Origin: Acidobacteriaceae bacterium
GTDB taxonomy: Bacteria; Acidobacteriota; Terriglobia; Terriglobales; Acidobacteriaceae
NCBI GenBank assembly: GCA_003142015.1
Contig: PLOI01000049.1
Location: forward strand, 23,763-68,873
DNA length: 45,111 bases
Direction of reading: 5' to 3'
Positions within the stretch are counted from its first letter, which is position 1; each line of letters starts with the position of its first letter. This document shows positions 1-9,032 of this stretch, in pieces. The notes below the pieces were generated by a model. That model saw only the letters and a list, made by a program, of their open reading frames with translations, was not told the DNA's origin and ran no database searches. Both the position numbers and the translations under genes were made by a program.

Positions 1-456
1 TCGACGATTGGGATTATCCACGACGGGGACGGGCAACTGAAGCCGCTCGCCGGGGACGAGGCCAAAGTCTACTACGCGATGAACCATAGAAGGAAGATCA
101 ACTACTCGCGCTTCGACCATTTTCAGGAGGCGATTGCCGAGGGGCGGCCGAACGATTGGCGCTGCCGCGCCGGGTCGAGGTACCTCTATATCTGCGAGAA
201 CGGACTGGTGCACTACTGCTCTCAGCAGCGCGGGTATCCGGGCGTGCCGCTGGCCGGGTACACGACAGCGGACGTAAAGCGCGAGTTTCTGACCGCGAAA
301 AGCTGCTCGCCTAACTGCACCATTGGCTGCGTCCACAAGATCAGCTACATCGACCACTGGAGGGCGCCGCAGACGAGCATGGTTTCGCCGGGTGTGTCTG
401 TGGGCGGGCAGGGGGCGGAGACGCCTGTATTGGTGAAGATTCAGACCGGGAATTGA
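1..456 (+). CDS. C-terminal part of a radical SAM/SPASM-like protein (5' truncated by window)
   Basis: Open frame from base 1 to TGA at 454-456; Cys-rich C-terminus (CRAGSRYLYICENGLVHYCSQQ...KSCSPNCTIGCVH) resembling SPASM-like cluster-binding regions. Confidence 0.6.
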   Translation, partial: STIGIIHDGDGQLKPLAGDEAKVYYAMNHRRKINYSRFDHFQEAIAEGRPNDWRCRAGSRYLYICENGLVHYCSQQRGYPGVPLAGYTTADVKREFLTAKSCSPNCTIGCVHKISYIDHWRAPQTSMVSPGVSVGGQGAETPVLVKIQTGN

Positions 457-492
457 GAAGTTGCTATAAATAAAAATCAAGAGCTATAAATA

Positions 493-540
493 TCCCACCT
501 TAGGCGCAAGAACAAGGACGCGCCGAAGGTGGGGCACCCG
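493..540. repeat. Dispersed hairpin repeat copy 1 (TCCCACCTTAGGCGCAAGAACAAGGACGCGCCGAAGGTGGGGCACCCG)
   Basis: Near-identical to 36622-36669; arms CCCACCTT-GGCGC / GCGCCGAAGGTGGG. Confidence 0.9.
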
Positions 541-582
541 CAGATTCAGACTGGGAGCTGAGCGGAATCGGTTGTGTAAAGG

Positions 583-614
583 AAACGGCGCATCCCAGAT
601 GGGGTGCGCCGTTT
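583..614. terminator. Rho-independent terminator-like hairpin, possibly bidirectional
   Basis: AAACGGCGCATCCCAGATGGGGTGCGCCGTTTT between convergent genes. Confidence 0.75.
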
Positions 615-633
615 TGATTTGATGCTGACGGGG

Positions 634-1317
634 TTACCGCGAGCGGGTGTCTGCGATGGCCTGGTCGATGAGCTGGAAGAGCTTGCTGCGGTCGACAACC
701 TCGACGAAAGGCGCCCCCTTGGAGTTGGCGGTGACCACCCAGATGGTGGGAGTGTGCTCGATGCCGATGCGCTGGCCGAGGGCGTAGTCGGCCTTGACCT
801 CGGCAGCCAGTTTGCCTTGCGGATCGACGGCGAAGGGCAGCGCGATGTGGTGGTCAGCGGCAAACTTTTCAGTGAACTGAGCCAGGATTGCAGGGCTGTA
901 GATGGAGATCTGGTTGGCGAAGACCTGGTCGCGGTATTCGTCGCCCAGGGCTTTGCTTTTGGTGTCGAACCAGCGGGCGTTCACCGCGGCTGTGAAGCTC
1001 CAATTGTGCATGGGCAGCGGGAAATCATGGCGCACCAGTGGAATCTTGTACTTGGCCGCGGCCTCTTTCAGGAGCGGGTTGGCGTGGGCGCAGTCGGGGC
1101 ACTCATAGTCCGCAAACTCGACGATGGCCACGCGGGCGCCGGCGGGCGGCTTGAGGGCGGAAGCGTCGTGCACCTGCGTACCGGGCGCCGGAGGGACAAA
1201 CTGAGCCTGGGCAGCAGCGGCGACGGCTATGAGCGCGGCGGCGGCAAAGCTGAGCCAGAGGCCGCTGCGCGGACGAAGAGCAGGAAAGCGATGGGCAAGG
1301 GCTAAAGAATGAGACAT
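634..1317 (-). CDS. DsbA-like thioredoxin-domain exported protein
   Basis: 227 aa, N-terminal signal/TM, EFADYECPDCAHANPLL with a CPDC redox motif, cis-Pro region (HTPTIWVV). Confidence 0.85.
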   Translation of the reverse strand: MSHSLALAHRFPALRPRSGLWLSFAAAALIAVAAAAQAQFVPPAPGTQVHDASALKPPAGARVAIVEFADYECPDCAHANPLLKEAAAKYKIPLVRHDFPLPMHNWSFTAAVNARWFDTKSKALGDEYRDQVFANQISIYSPAILAQFTEKFAADHHIALPFAVDPQGKLAAEVKADYALGQRIGIEHTPTIWVVTANSKGAPFVEVVDRSKLFQLIDQAIADTRSR

Positions 1318-1447
1318 ATTGGTTGGACGGCTCCCTCTTGATTATTGTAACCACTCGCGGCGGGGCAGCAGGCGTTGTGCGGCAGATGGCGAATGAACGG
1401 CCCCCTGAAGAGCATTGTAGCGGGAGAAAACGAGAAAAGTCAGGAGG

Positions 1448-1555
1448 TTATTGACGGTTGCGGCGGCGGGCGGCGATCCATTGGCGCCATTTGTAGTCGG
1501 CGAAGAGGGACGCGGCGATGACGAGAACGGCGAGGATGCCGAGGAGAATTTTCAT
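1448..1555 (-). CDS. Small (35 aa) single-TM protein
   Basis: MKILLGILAVLVIAASLFADYKWRQWIAARRRNRQ: hydrophobic helix followed by a basic tail; inside ORF 1448..1858 with start at 1555. Confidence 0.4.
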   Translation of the reverse strand: MKILLGILAVLVIAASLFADYKWRQWIAARRRNRQ

Positions 1556-1597
1556 GGCGTCTTCAGGATCGCATGAGTTGGGATGAGGTTCGTGTTT

Positions 1598-1641
1598 TCC
1601 CACACTTTCGCCAGAAAAAAGGCGAAAGAATGAGGTCCCCG
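1598..1641. repeat. Dispersed hairpin repeat copy 2 (divergent)
   Basis: TCCCACACTTTCGCCAGAAAAAAGGCGAAAGAATGAGGTCCCC; perfect CTTTCGCC/GGCGAAAG stem; same layout as copy 3 at 19559. Confidence 0.7.
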
Positions 1642-1712
1642 GATTTCGACCTTGATGCGCCTGGCTCATGATGAACATGGCCAGCGCGGCTGTGTAAAGT
1701 TCGGACAAATAC

Positions 1713-1757
1713 AGCAAGTTAGCTCCCGCTTCGCGGGAATAGCAAGTTAGCAAGTTG
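1713..1757. repeat. Short direct repeats (AGCAAGTTAGC) flanking a CCGCTTCGCGG hairpin
   Basis: agcaagttagc at 1713-1723 and 1741-1751, then aagttggc; hairpin tcccgcttcgcggga between. Confidence 0.7.
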
Positions 1758-1993
1758 GCGGTTGGCCGGGATGGAACTGGATTTCTGCTGCCGTTCATGG
1801 CTGTTGCAACTCGCGGAAACCAGCCGGGTTGCTCGGAATGACAGAAATGCTGGCGCACCCACAGGCGCTAGGGTACCTATCTCACTGTCCGAAATCGAAC
1901 ACTGCCGCGCTGGAAACGGTCACTCTGCACACCGTTCTCGGCTGTTTGATTTGCTAAGTAGTTTATTTTCAAAGCAATGTGGCGCGACTCTTT

Positions 1994-2009
1994 TGGCATG
2001 GCAAGTGCA
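1994..2009 (+). promoter_or_regulatory. Candidate sigma-54 (-24/-12) promoter
   Basis: TGGCATGGCAAGTGCA: GG (1995-1996) and GC (2007-2008) with the required 10-bp spacing; matches TGGCACG-N4-TTGCA except two positions. Confidence 0.4.
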
Positions 2010-2021
2010 ATGATTTCTGGC

Positions 2022-3290
2022 ATGGATATCGCACGCCCAGATTTATTGCAGAAGATGAAGCGCAGGCGCTGGATTCTGGCCGGTGTGGTGGTGGCGGGGT
2101 TGGCGGTGGCGCTCGTTGGGCTGTCGCGGCTGAAGCCGGCTGCGCCCACGGTGGACCGCTCGACGATCTGGCCGGATACGGTCAAGCGCGGACCGATGGT
2201 CCGGCAAGTGCGCGGGTCTACCGGCACATTGGTTCCGCGCGAGGACAGCATCGAGCTGATTCCCGCGCAGACGGATGCGACCGTTGTCCGCATACGTGTG
2301 TTGCCGGGCGCCAAGGTCACGCCGGACACCATCCTCATGGACCTGGCCGATCCTCAGCTTGAGCAGGAGCTGCTGAACGCAAAGCTGGCGCTGAGGGCCT
2401 CGCAGGCCGATTACAAGAGCCTGCAGGCGACGCTCGAAAGCACGCTGATGGACAAGAAGACGGCGGCCGCGCAGGTGAACTCAGACTATACACAGGACCA
2501 GTTGCAGGCGCAGACGGACAAGGCTCTCTATGACCTGGGCGTGATCGCCGGCATTGCTTACAACAAATCCAAAAACACGGCCGATCAGTTGACCGTTCAG
2601 CACAAGCTCAGCCAACAGCAGGTCGAAGTGAATCAGAGGGCTATCGAGGTTCAGCTCGCTTCGTCACAGACCAAGATCGACCAGGCTAAGGCGCTGCTCG
2701 ACCTCTATCAGAAGCAGACGCAGGCGCTTGAGGTCAGGGCAGGAATCTCCGGCGCGGTGGCGGCGCTAACGGTTCCGTTGCAGGTGGGCCAGCACGTGAC
2801 GGCGGGAACTTCGGTGGCCGAGGTGATTCAGCTCGACAAGCTCAAGGCCGCTTTGCAAATTGCCGAGACGCAGGCGCGCGACATTCAGATAGGGCAGCCA
2901 GCGTCCATCGACACGCACAACGGCGTTATTCCCGGCCACGTTACCAGAATCGATCCAACTGTGGTGAACGGAACGCGCACGGTTGACGTAGAGCTTGATG
3001 GGCCGTTGCCTCCGGGCGCGGTTCCGTCGCTGAGCGTGGACGGGACGATTGACCTGGAGCGCATGACGGATGTTCTTTATGTGGGCCGTCCGGCGCTGGG
3101 CAACGAGAACTCGACGCTGAGCCTGTTCAGGATTGATCCCGACGGCAAGGGCGCTACGCGAGTGCCGGTGAAGGTGGGCCGCGCGTCGGTGAACAGCATT
3201 CAGGTGCTCGAAGGGTTGAAGGGAGGCGACACGGTGATTCTTTCCGACATGTCGCGCTGGGACAACGTGGACCGCATCAGGCTGGAATAA
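2022..3290 (+). CDS. HlyD/MacA-type periplasmic adaptor of ABC efflux system
   Basis: Signal/TM anchor, biotinyl-lipoyl-like and coiled-coil architecture; ORF 1977..3290, probable start MDIARPDLLQKMKRRRW at 2022 (or M at 2055). Confidence 0.85.
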   Translation: MDIARPDLLQKMKRRRWILAGVVVAGLAVALVGLSRLKPAAPTVDRSTIWPDTVKRGPMVRQVRGSTGTLVPREDSIELIPAQTDATVVRIRVLPGAKVTPDTILMDLADPQLEQELLNAKLALRASQADYKSLQATLESTLMDKKTAAAQVNSDYTQDQLQAQTDKALYDLGVIAGIAYNKSKNTADQLTVQHKLSQQQVEVNQRAIEVQLASSQTKIDQAKALLDLYQKQTQALEVRAGISGAVAALTVPLQVGQHVTAGTSVAEVIQLDKLKAALQIAETQARDIQIGQPASIDTHNGVIPGHVTRIDPTVVNGTRTVDVELDGPLPPGAVPSLSVDGTIDLERMTDVLYVGRPALGNENSTLSLFRIDPDGKGATRVPVKVGRASVNSIQVLEGLKGGDTVILSDMSRWDNVDRIRLE

Positions 3291-3297
3291 CAAAGCA

Positions 3298-3325
3298 GGG
3301 AATAGGGAACAGGGAATAGGGAATA
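3298..3325 (+). repeat. Four tandem GGGAAYA heptamers (G-quadruplex-capable)
   Basis: gggaata gggaaca gggaata gggaata between adaptor stop and ATPase start. Confidence 0.9.
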
Positions 3326-3361
3326 GCAAACCAGATTCATAAACACCTGAGGGGGAGAGTA

Positions 3362-4084
3362 ATGGTATCGAATGACAAGCTGATTGAAATTGAAGATCTA
3401 ACCAAGGTCTTCTACACCGACGAAGTGGAGACGCACGCGCTCTCCGGCATTCACCTGACCATCTCGCGGGGCGAGTATGTGGCCATGTCCGGCCCTTCGG
3501 GCTGCGGCAAATCCACGCTGCTCTCGATTCTTGGCCTGCTCGACACGCCCACGGGCGGCAAGTATCTGCTGAACGGCAGCCCGGTGGAGAACCTGAGTTT
3601 CGGCGACCGCTCGCGGATTCGCAACCAGGAGATCGGCTTCATCTTTCAGAGCTTCAATCTGATTGGCGATCTGACGGTGGAAGAGAACGTCGAGTTGCCG
3701 CTGACTTATCGCGCGGGCATGCCGTCGCAGGAGCGCAAGAAGAGGGTGAAGGAAGCGCTGGAGCGGGTGAACATGGCGCATCGCATGAGGCATTATCCGG
3801 CGCAGCTCAGCGGCGGCCAACAGCAGCGCGTGGCCGTGGCGCGCGCCCTCGCCGGCGCACCGTCGATTCTGCTGGCCGATGAGCCCACCGGCAACCTGGA
3901 CTCGAAGAACGGCGAGGCGGTAATGCATCTGCTGACCGATCTGCACCGCGAAGGATCGACGATTTGCATGGTGACGCACGATCCGCGCTTTGCCAAGCAC
4001 GCGCAGCGCGAGGTGCATCTTTTCGACGGAAAGGTTGTTTCAGAACAGGAGCTGAAAAAGCTCGAAGAGGAAGTGGAGGCATAG
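3362..4084 (+). CDS. ABC transporter ATP-binding protein, MacB/LolD-type
   Basis: Walker A GPSGCGKST, signature LSGGQQQRV, Walker B ILLADEPT, D-loop GNLDS, H-loop VTHD. Confidence 0.95.
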   Translation: MVSNDKLIEIEDLTKVFYTDEVETHALSGIHLTISRGEYVAMSGPSGCGKSTLLSILGLLDTPTGGKYLLNGSPVENLSFGDRSRIRNQEIGFIFQSFNLIGDLTVEENVELPLTYRAGMPSQERKKRVKEALERVNMAHRMRHYPAQLSGGQQQRVAVARALAGAPSILLADEPTGNLDSKNGEAVMHLLTDLHREGSTICMVTHDPRFAKHAQREVHLFDGKVVSEQELKKLEEEVEA

Positions 4085-4086
4085 CC

Positions 4087-6534
4087 GTGTTGTTTCAGGA
4101 CCTGCGTTACGCGTTGCGGCAGTTACGCAAGAACCCCGGATTCACCGCTCTGGCGGTGGGTACGCTGGCGCTTGGGCTGGGCGCCAGTTCGGCCATCTTC
4201 TGCCTCATGGACGGGGTCTGGCTGCATCCCATACGGGTTCCGCATTCGGGTGAGTTGGTGCGTGTTTTCTCGACCACGGAGCAGGATGCGGAGGGCCTGT
4301 TCACCTACTCCGAGTATCATGCGTTGGCCGAGCGGGTCACGGCCTTGAAGAGCACAGTCGCCATTGGCCGCCGGGGCAGCCTGATGCCGCGCGCCGACGG
4401 CACCGCGGCGCTGCTGCTGACAAATGTGGTTTCAACAAACTTCTTTGATGCGCTCGGTGTGCGACCGATGTTGGGCCGCAGTTTCTCGACCGCCGATGCA
4501 GAGCGGTTGCGCACGCATCCCGGCGTGCTGCTCGGCTACAGCTTCTGGCGCAGGGAGTTCGGCGGCGATCCGGGCATAGTCGGCCGGCAGATAACGCTGC
4601 TGCGCGGAAAGGATCAACGCAGTCAAGTTGACGTATGGGGCGTGTTACCGCCGGAATTTCGTGAGACCGAGAACGGCGAAGACCGCAACCTGTGGATGCC
4701 AGCTGAAACCTGGGCCGCAGTCGCCCATCCCGAGGAACTGACCTCAACGGAGTTCCGCTGGTTCAACGTGATGGGCAGGCTGGCGCCGGGGGCAACGATC
4801 ACACAAGCCAACCAACAGGCGGCAGCGACTTCCAAGGCGTTAGAGACGGCCGATCCGGCCGCCAATCATGGACGCAGCGCGCGCGCTGTCAGCGACTTCC
4901 GTTATCGCATGAGCAAAGCGGGAACAAGCGGCCTGTTGTTGTTTGCCATCGTTGGCGGCGTGGTGTTGCTGTCAATCGTCAACGTAGCCCATTTGCTTCT
5001 GGCACGTGGTCTGGCGCGCGGTCGCGAGGTAGCTTTGCGCATTTCACTGGGCGGAAGGCGCTGGGTGGTTGCACGACAGTTGCTGGTGGAGAACCTTTTG
5101 CTCGGCGTAATGGGTCTTGTTGCCGGTCTCGGCCTGGCTGCGGGGATTGCGGCGTTGTTGCCGCGTCTGCTGGTCAAAGAGCCTGCAATGCTCGTTCAAC
5201 TCGGATCGCGGGCGAATAGCTTTCAGTTGGATGGGCGTGTTTTTCTTTTTGCAGGGTCGCTTGCGCTGGTGACCATGCTCCTGCTGGCGCTGATCCCGCT
5301 CAGAGCGGTGGCGCGCCCTCAACTGCTGCCGATGCTGCAGGCTGGCGGCGTGACGCGCACAGCGGGAAAGATTCCGGCATTGCGCCGCGCTGCCATCTGG
5401 CTTCAGATCGCCGTCTCCTTTGCGTTGCTGGTCTCTACCGGCGCTCTGGTGCGCAGCTTCGTGAACACTCGCACACAGCCTATCGGATTGACGCGCAATC
5501 AGGTGTTGCTGGCCTGGACGCAGGAGCCGGAGGCGCCCGTGCGGGATGCCGTGGTGGAGCGCATGAAGGCGCTGCCCGGCGTGGGGCGAGTGGCCTACGC
5601 TATCCGCGCGCCGCTCAGTCTTTCCGAGGAAGGTATTGCTGTAAAAGCTTTGCTGCCCAGTCATCCTGAATTGCGCGACCCGGTTGCGATCAAGTTCAAT
5701 GCGGTCAGTGCGAACTTCCTCGATGTGACAGGTACGCGCATTGTGCGGGGCCGCGGCCTTACGGTTGCCGACGATGCGGATGGATCCGCGGTAGTACTCA
5801 TCAATCAGGCCATGGCTCAGAAATACTGGCCCGGCCAAAACCCTCTCGGGCAAGTTGTGCGACTGGCCAGCGCCAATATTGATGCGCGTGTGGTTGGAGT
5901 CACGGAGAATGCTCCCATCGGCCAGATCGGCGAGCTGGCTGAACCGTATCTTTACGTGCCGTTCCACTTTTATCAGTCTCATTTGTCGAATATGGGCGAG
6001 ATCACCTTCGCTCTTGAAACCGGGCAGAACGCTATGAGCATGGCCCAGGCGGCGCGCCAGGTACTTATTCACACCGACCCGCTGCTGGATCCAATGATGA
6101 TGACTTCGCTTCCGGAACTTATTCGTTACTCGGCAGGTGACTTCCAAATGATGGCCGAGTTGGTGAGCGTACTCGGGTTGATCGGGCTGGCTCTCACCGT
6201 GGCGGGCCTTTATGGATTTCTGGCTTTTCGCGTCATGCAAAGGCGGCGCGAGATCGGCATCCGCATGGCGCTGGGCGCGACCCGCGAGGCCACGGCCTGG
6301 CTGATTTTGAGCGATACCGCGCGCATGGCAGCCATTGGCCTGGCGATAGGCCTCGCGCTGGCTGTGGCCGCCGCGCGCGTCGAATCCTCCGTACTGTTCG
6401 GCGTGCGCCCGCTGGACGCGCTCTCCTTGGTTGGTGCGTTGTGTGTTTTGCTTGCTTCCATGGCCGCTGCCGCATGGCTGCCGGCGCGGCGCGCAGCTTC
6501 CATCGAACCCATGCAAGCGCTCAGAAGCGAGTAG
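4087..6534 (+). CDS. ADOP/MacB-type ABC permease 1
   Basis: Probable GTG start (VLFQDLRYALRQLRKNPGFTALAV), MacB core and FtsX-like domains, C-terminus PARRAASIEPMQALRSE. Confidence 0.9.
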   Translation: MLFQDLRYALRQLRKNPGFTALAVGTLALGLGASSAIFCLMDGVWLHPIRVPHSGELVRVFSTTEQDAEGLFTYSEYHALAERVTALKSTVAIGRRGSLMPRADGTAALLLTNVVSTNFFDALGVRPMLGRSFSTADAERLRTHPGVLLGYSFWRREFGGDPGIVGRQITLLRGKDQRSQVDVWGVLPPEFRETENGEDRNLWMPAETWAAVAHPEELTSTEFRWFNVMGRLAPGATITQANQQAAATSKALETADPAANHGRSARAVSDFRYRMSKAGTSGLLLFAIVGGVVLLSIVNVAHLLLARGLARGREVALRISLGGRRWVVARQLLVENLLLGVMGLVAGLGLAAGIAALLPRLLVKEPAMLVQLGSRANSFQLDGRVFLFAGSLALVTMLLLALIPLRAVARPQLLPMLQAGGVTRTAGKIPALRRAAIWLQIAVSFALLVSTGALVRSFVNTRTQPIGLTRNQVLLAWTQEPEAPVRDAVVERMKALPGVGRVAYAIRAPLSLSEEGIAVKALLPSHPELRDPVAIKFNAVSANFLDVTGTRIVRGRGLTVADDADGSAVVLINQAMAQKYWPGQNPLGQVVRLASANIDARVVGVTENAPIGQIGELAEPYLYVPFHFYQSHLSNMGEITFALETGQNAMSMAQAARQVLIHTDPLLDPMMMTSLPELIRYSAGDFQMMAELVSVLGLIGLALTVAGLYGFLAFRVMQRRREIGIRMALGATREATAWLILSDTARMAAIGLAIGLALAVAAARVESSVLFGVRPLDALSLVGALCVLLASMAAAAWLPARRAASIEPMQALRSE

Positions 6535-6571
6535 TTGCGGCAATCTGATTGTGATGTGGAAAGGAAACACG

Positions 6572-9010
6572 ATGAGTCAGTTGTTTCAGGACCTGCGTTA
6601 CGCGTTGCGGCAATTGCGCAAGAACCCCGGATTCACCGCTCTGGCGGTGGCTACGCTGGCGCTTGGCATTGCCGCCAACAGCACGGTCTTCAGCTGGATC
6701 AACTCAACCCTGCTCGACCCGATTCCCGGAGTAGCACATACCGGCGACATGGTGACGCTGATGCGAGGAGAAAGAAGCGAGCATCCGTCGCCTCCTTTCT
6801 CCTACCCGGATTATGCAGACCTGCGCGACCAGACGCACAGCTTTTCCGGAGTGCTTGCCTATCACGACGACTACATGGCCATCACCGGGTCAGGCAAGCC
6901 GGAGCGCATTTATGGCGCGCTGACCTCGGCGAATTACTTCGAGGTGCTGGGCGTTCGGCCTGTTCTGGGAAGAACGCTTCTTCCCACGCTGGCCAATGAG
7001 CGCGCGGGCGCTGCCGAGGTCGTGCTGGGCTACGACATATGGAAGAACCGCTTCGACGGCGACCCATCGATCATCGGCAAGACGATGCAGATCAACCTGC
7101 ATCCTTACACGATTGTTGGCGTCGCGCCCAGGGGATTTCAGGGATGCAAATCGGGATTGCGCGCTGATGTGTGGGTTCCTTTGGGCATGGACACGCAGAT
7201 ATGGGGATCGAATCGCGTCAATTATCGCGACGCCTCATGGCTCCAGATGCTCGGAAAACTCAAGCCCGGAGTTACACAACACGAGGCTGACGCCGAGCTG
7301 AACCTTCTGATGCAGCGCATCGTGGACCGCTATCCAGAAGCTCATCAAGGATCCAACACCATCTCCTCTGATCCGCTCTGGCGCTCGCCTTTCGGGGCCA
7401 ACGTTTACCTCTATGGCACGCTGCCGATTCTGATGGCTCTGGCCGCGGTCCTGTTGCTCCTGGCCTGCGCGAATGTGGCCAATCTGCTTCTGGTGCGTTC
7501 GGTCGCGCGTCGCCGCGAAATGGCCATCCGCTTATCGATGGGAGCAACCCGCTGGCGGGTGATGCGCCAACTTCTGGTGGAGAATCTGGTAATCGCGCTG
7601 GCTGGAGGAGGAGCTGCGCTGGTGCTGACAATTTGGACGGCCAAATCCCTGGCTGCTTTCCTGCCTCCCGTCACGCTGCCGCTCTCGGTGAACGGCCACG
7701 TCAACGGCGTGGTTTTCCTGGCCACAATACTCGTCTCGATTGCCACGGGCGCGGTCTCCGGCATCGTTCCTGCCCTGCGCGCTTCCGGCCTCTCGCCGGT
7801 GTCGGTTCTGAAGGACGAGGCGCTGAGCACCTCCGGCGGACTTTCCAAATCGCGCCTCTCTTCTACGCTTGTCATCGCCCAGGTTGCTTTGTCGCTTCTG
7901 CTGCTTACCTGCGCGGGGTTGTTCGTTCGCAGCCTGCTCAAAGCGCAGAAATCCGATCCCGGATTTGATCCCAACCATGTTCTGCTGGTTTCCTTCGACC
8001 TCGATCCGATGGACTATTCCGATGCCAAGGGCCTGGAGTTCGAACGGCAGCTAGTGGAACGCGTGAAGCAGTTGCCAGGCGTACAGTCGGCGACCCTGGC
8101 GGATTTTTCGCCTCTCAGTTTCACCATTCATTCCGAAGGCATATTGCCAGAGGGTTACGTGCCCGCTCCTCATCAATCGGTGGAAGCGGATCGGGGAAAA
8201 GTGGGTCCCGGCTATCTGCAAACGATGCACACGCCACTTCTTGCGGGGCGCGACTTCACCGAACAGGACAATGCGGCAGCGCAGCCGGTGGCCATCGTCA
8301 ACCAGGCGCTGGTTGATCGCTACTGGCCGGGACAGAACGCGATCGGCAAACACATTGATGTTTCTTCGCATCCGTATACGGTAGTCGGCGTGGCTGCCAA
8401 CGGAAAGTACCGGCGCATGACTTACGATGCAGCTCCGCTGGTGCTTTTGCCTTTGATGCAACGCTACGATGACCAGGTCATTCTCCATGTGCGCACCAGC
8501 GGCGATCCGCTGGCACAGGCTTCCGCGGTTGAGCAAACGATTCAGGGCCTCAATCCCGACTTGCCGCTGTACAACGTGACCACTCTCAAAGCGAATATGC
8601 AGATGGGAAATGTCTTTGAGCGGATTGCCGTGACCTTCGCCGGATCGTTTGGCCTGCTGGCCCTGCTTCTGGCGGCGGTTGGAATCTATGGCGTGGTTGC
8701 TTACACCACGCGGCAACGCACGCATGAAATAGGAATCCGCATGGCGCTTGGCGCTGCGAAGGGAGATGTCTTCCGCCAGGTGCTGGGACAGGGATTGCGC
8801 CTTACCTTCGCCGGGCTGGCTGTCGGCCTTGTAGTTTCATTCGCCTTCACACGCTTTCTGCGCGGCATGTTGTTTGGCATCGGAGCCACCGACTGGCTGA
8901 CTTTCACATCGGTTGCGGTTTTGCTTTGTGTGGTCACGCTGGCCGCTTGTCTTATTCCTGCGCGGCGCGCAGCTTCAATAGAACCCATGCAGGCATTGCG
9001 CACGGAATAG
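6572..9010 (+). CDS. ADOP/MacB-type ABC permease 2
   Basis: MSQLFQDLRYALRQLRKNPGFTALAV...PARRAASIEPMQALRTE. Confidence 0.92.
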   Translation: MSQLFQDLRYALRQLRKNPGFTALAVATLALGIAANSTVFSWINSTLLDPIPGVAHTGDMVTLMRGERSEHPSPPFSYPDYADLRDQTHSFSGVLAYHDDYMAITGSGKPERIYGALTSANYFEVLGVRPVLGRTLLPTLANERAGAAEVVLGYDIWKNRFDGDPSIIGKTMQINLHPYTIVGVAPRGFQGCKSGLRADVWVPLGMDTQIWGSNRVNYRDASWLQMLGKLKPGVTQHEADAELNLLMQRIVDRYPEAHQGSNTISSDPLWRSPFGANVYLYGTLPILMALAAVLLLLACANVANLLLVRSVARRREMAIRLSMGATRWRVMRQLLVENLVIALAGGGAALVLTIWTAKSLAAFLPPVTLPLSVNGHVNGVVFLATILVSIATGAVSGIVPALRASGLSPVSVLKDEALSTSGGLSKSRLSSTLVIAQVALSLLLLTCAGLFVRSLLKAQKSDPGFDPNHVLLVSFDLDPMDYSDAKGLEFERQLVERVKQLPGVQSATLADFSPLSFTIHSEGILPEGYVPAPHQSVEADRGKVGPGYLQTMHTPLLAGRDFTEQDNAAAQPVAIVNQALVDRYWPGQNAIGKHIDVSSHPYTVVGVAANGKYRRMTYDAAPLVLLPLMQRYDDQVILHVRTSGDPLAQASAVEQTIQGLNPDLPLYNVTTLKANMQMGNVFERIAVTFAGSFGLLALLLAAVGIYGVVAYTTRQRTHEIGIRMALGAAKGDVFRQVLGQGLRLTFAGLAVGLVVSFAFTRFLRGMLFGIGATDWLTFTSVAVLLCVVTLAACLIPARRAASIEPMQALRTE

Positions 9011-9032
9011 AAACGGATTTGGAAAGGCATCT

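Noticed and set aside
604-1305. 233-aa plus ORF opposite the DsbA-like gene
   Set aside because: The minus frame has signal peptide and CPDC motif; the plus frame has no recognisable domain.
1939-1955. CGGCTGTTTGATTTGCT as an alternative sigma-54 promoter
   Set aside because: GG-GC spacing is 11 bp, not 10, and the -24 element is poor.
3298-3325. Heptamer array as a CRISPR-like array
   Set aside because: Units are only 7 bp without spacers and no cas genes are present.
5044-6570. 508-aa minus-strand ORF antisense to ADOP permease 1
   Set aside because: Shadow frame of a high-GC gene; composition (Arg/His/Gln-rich) has no domain features and the opposite strand has a clear permease.
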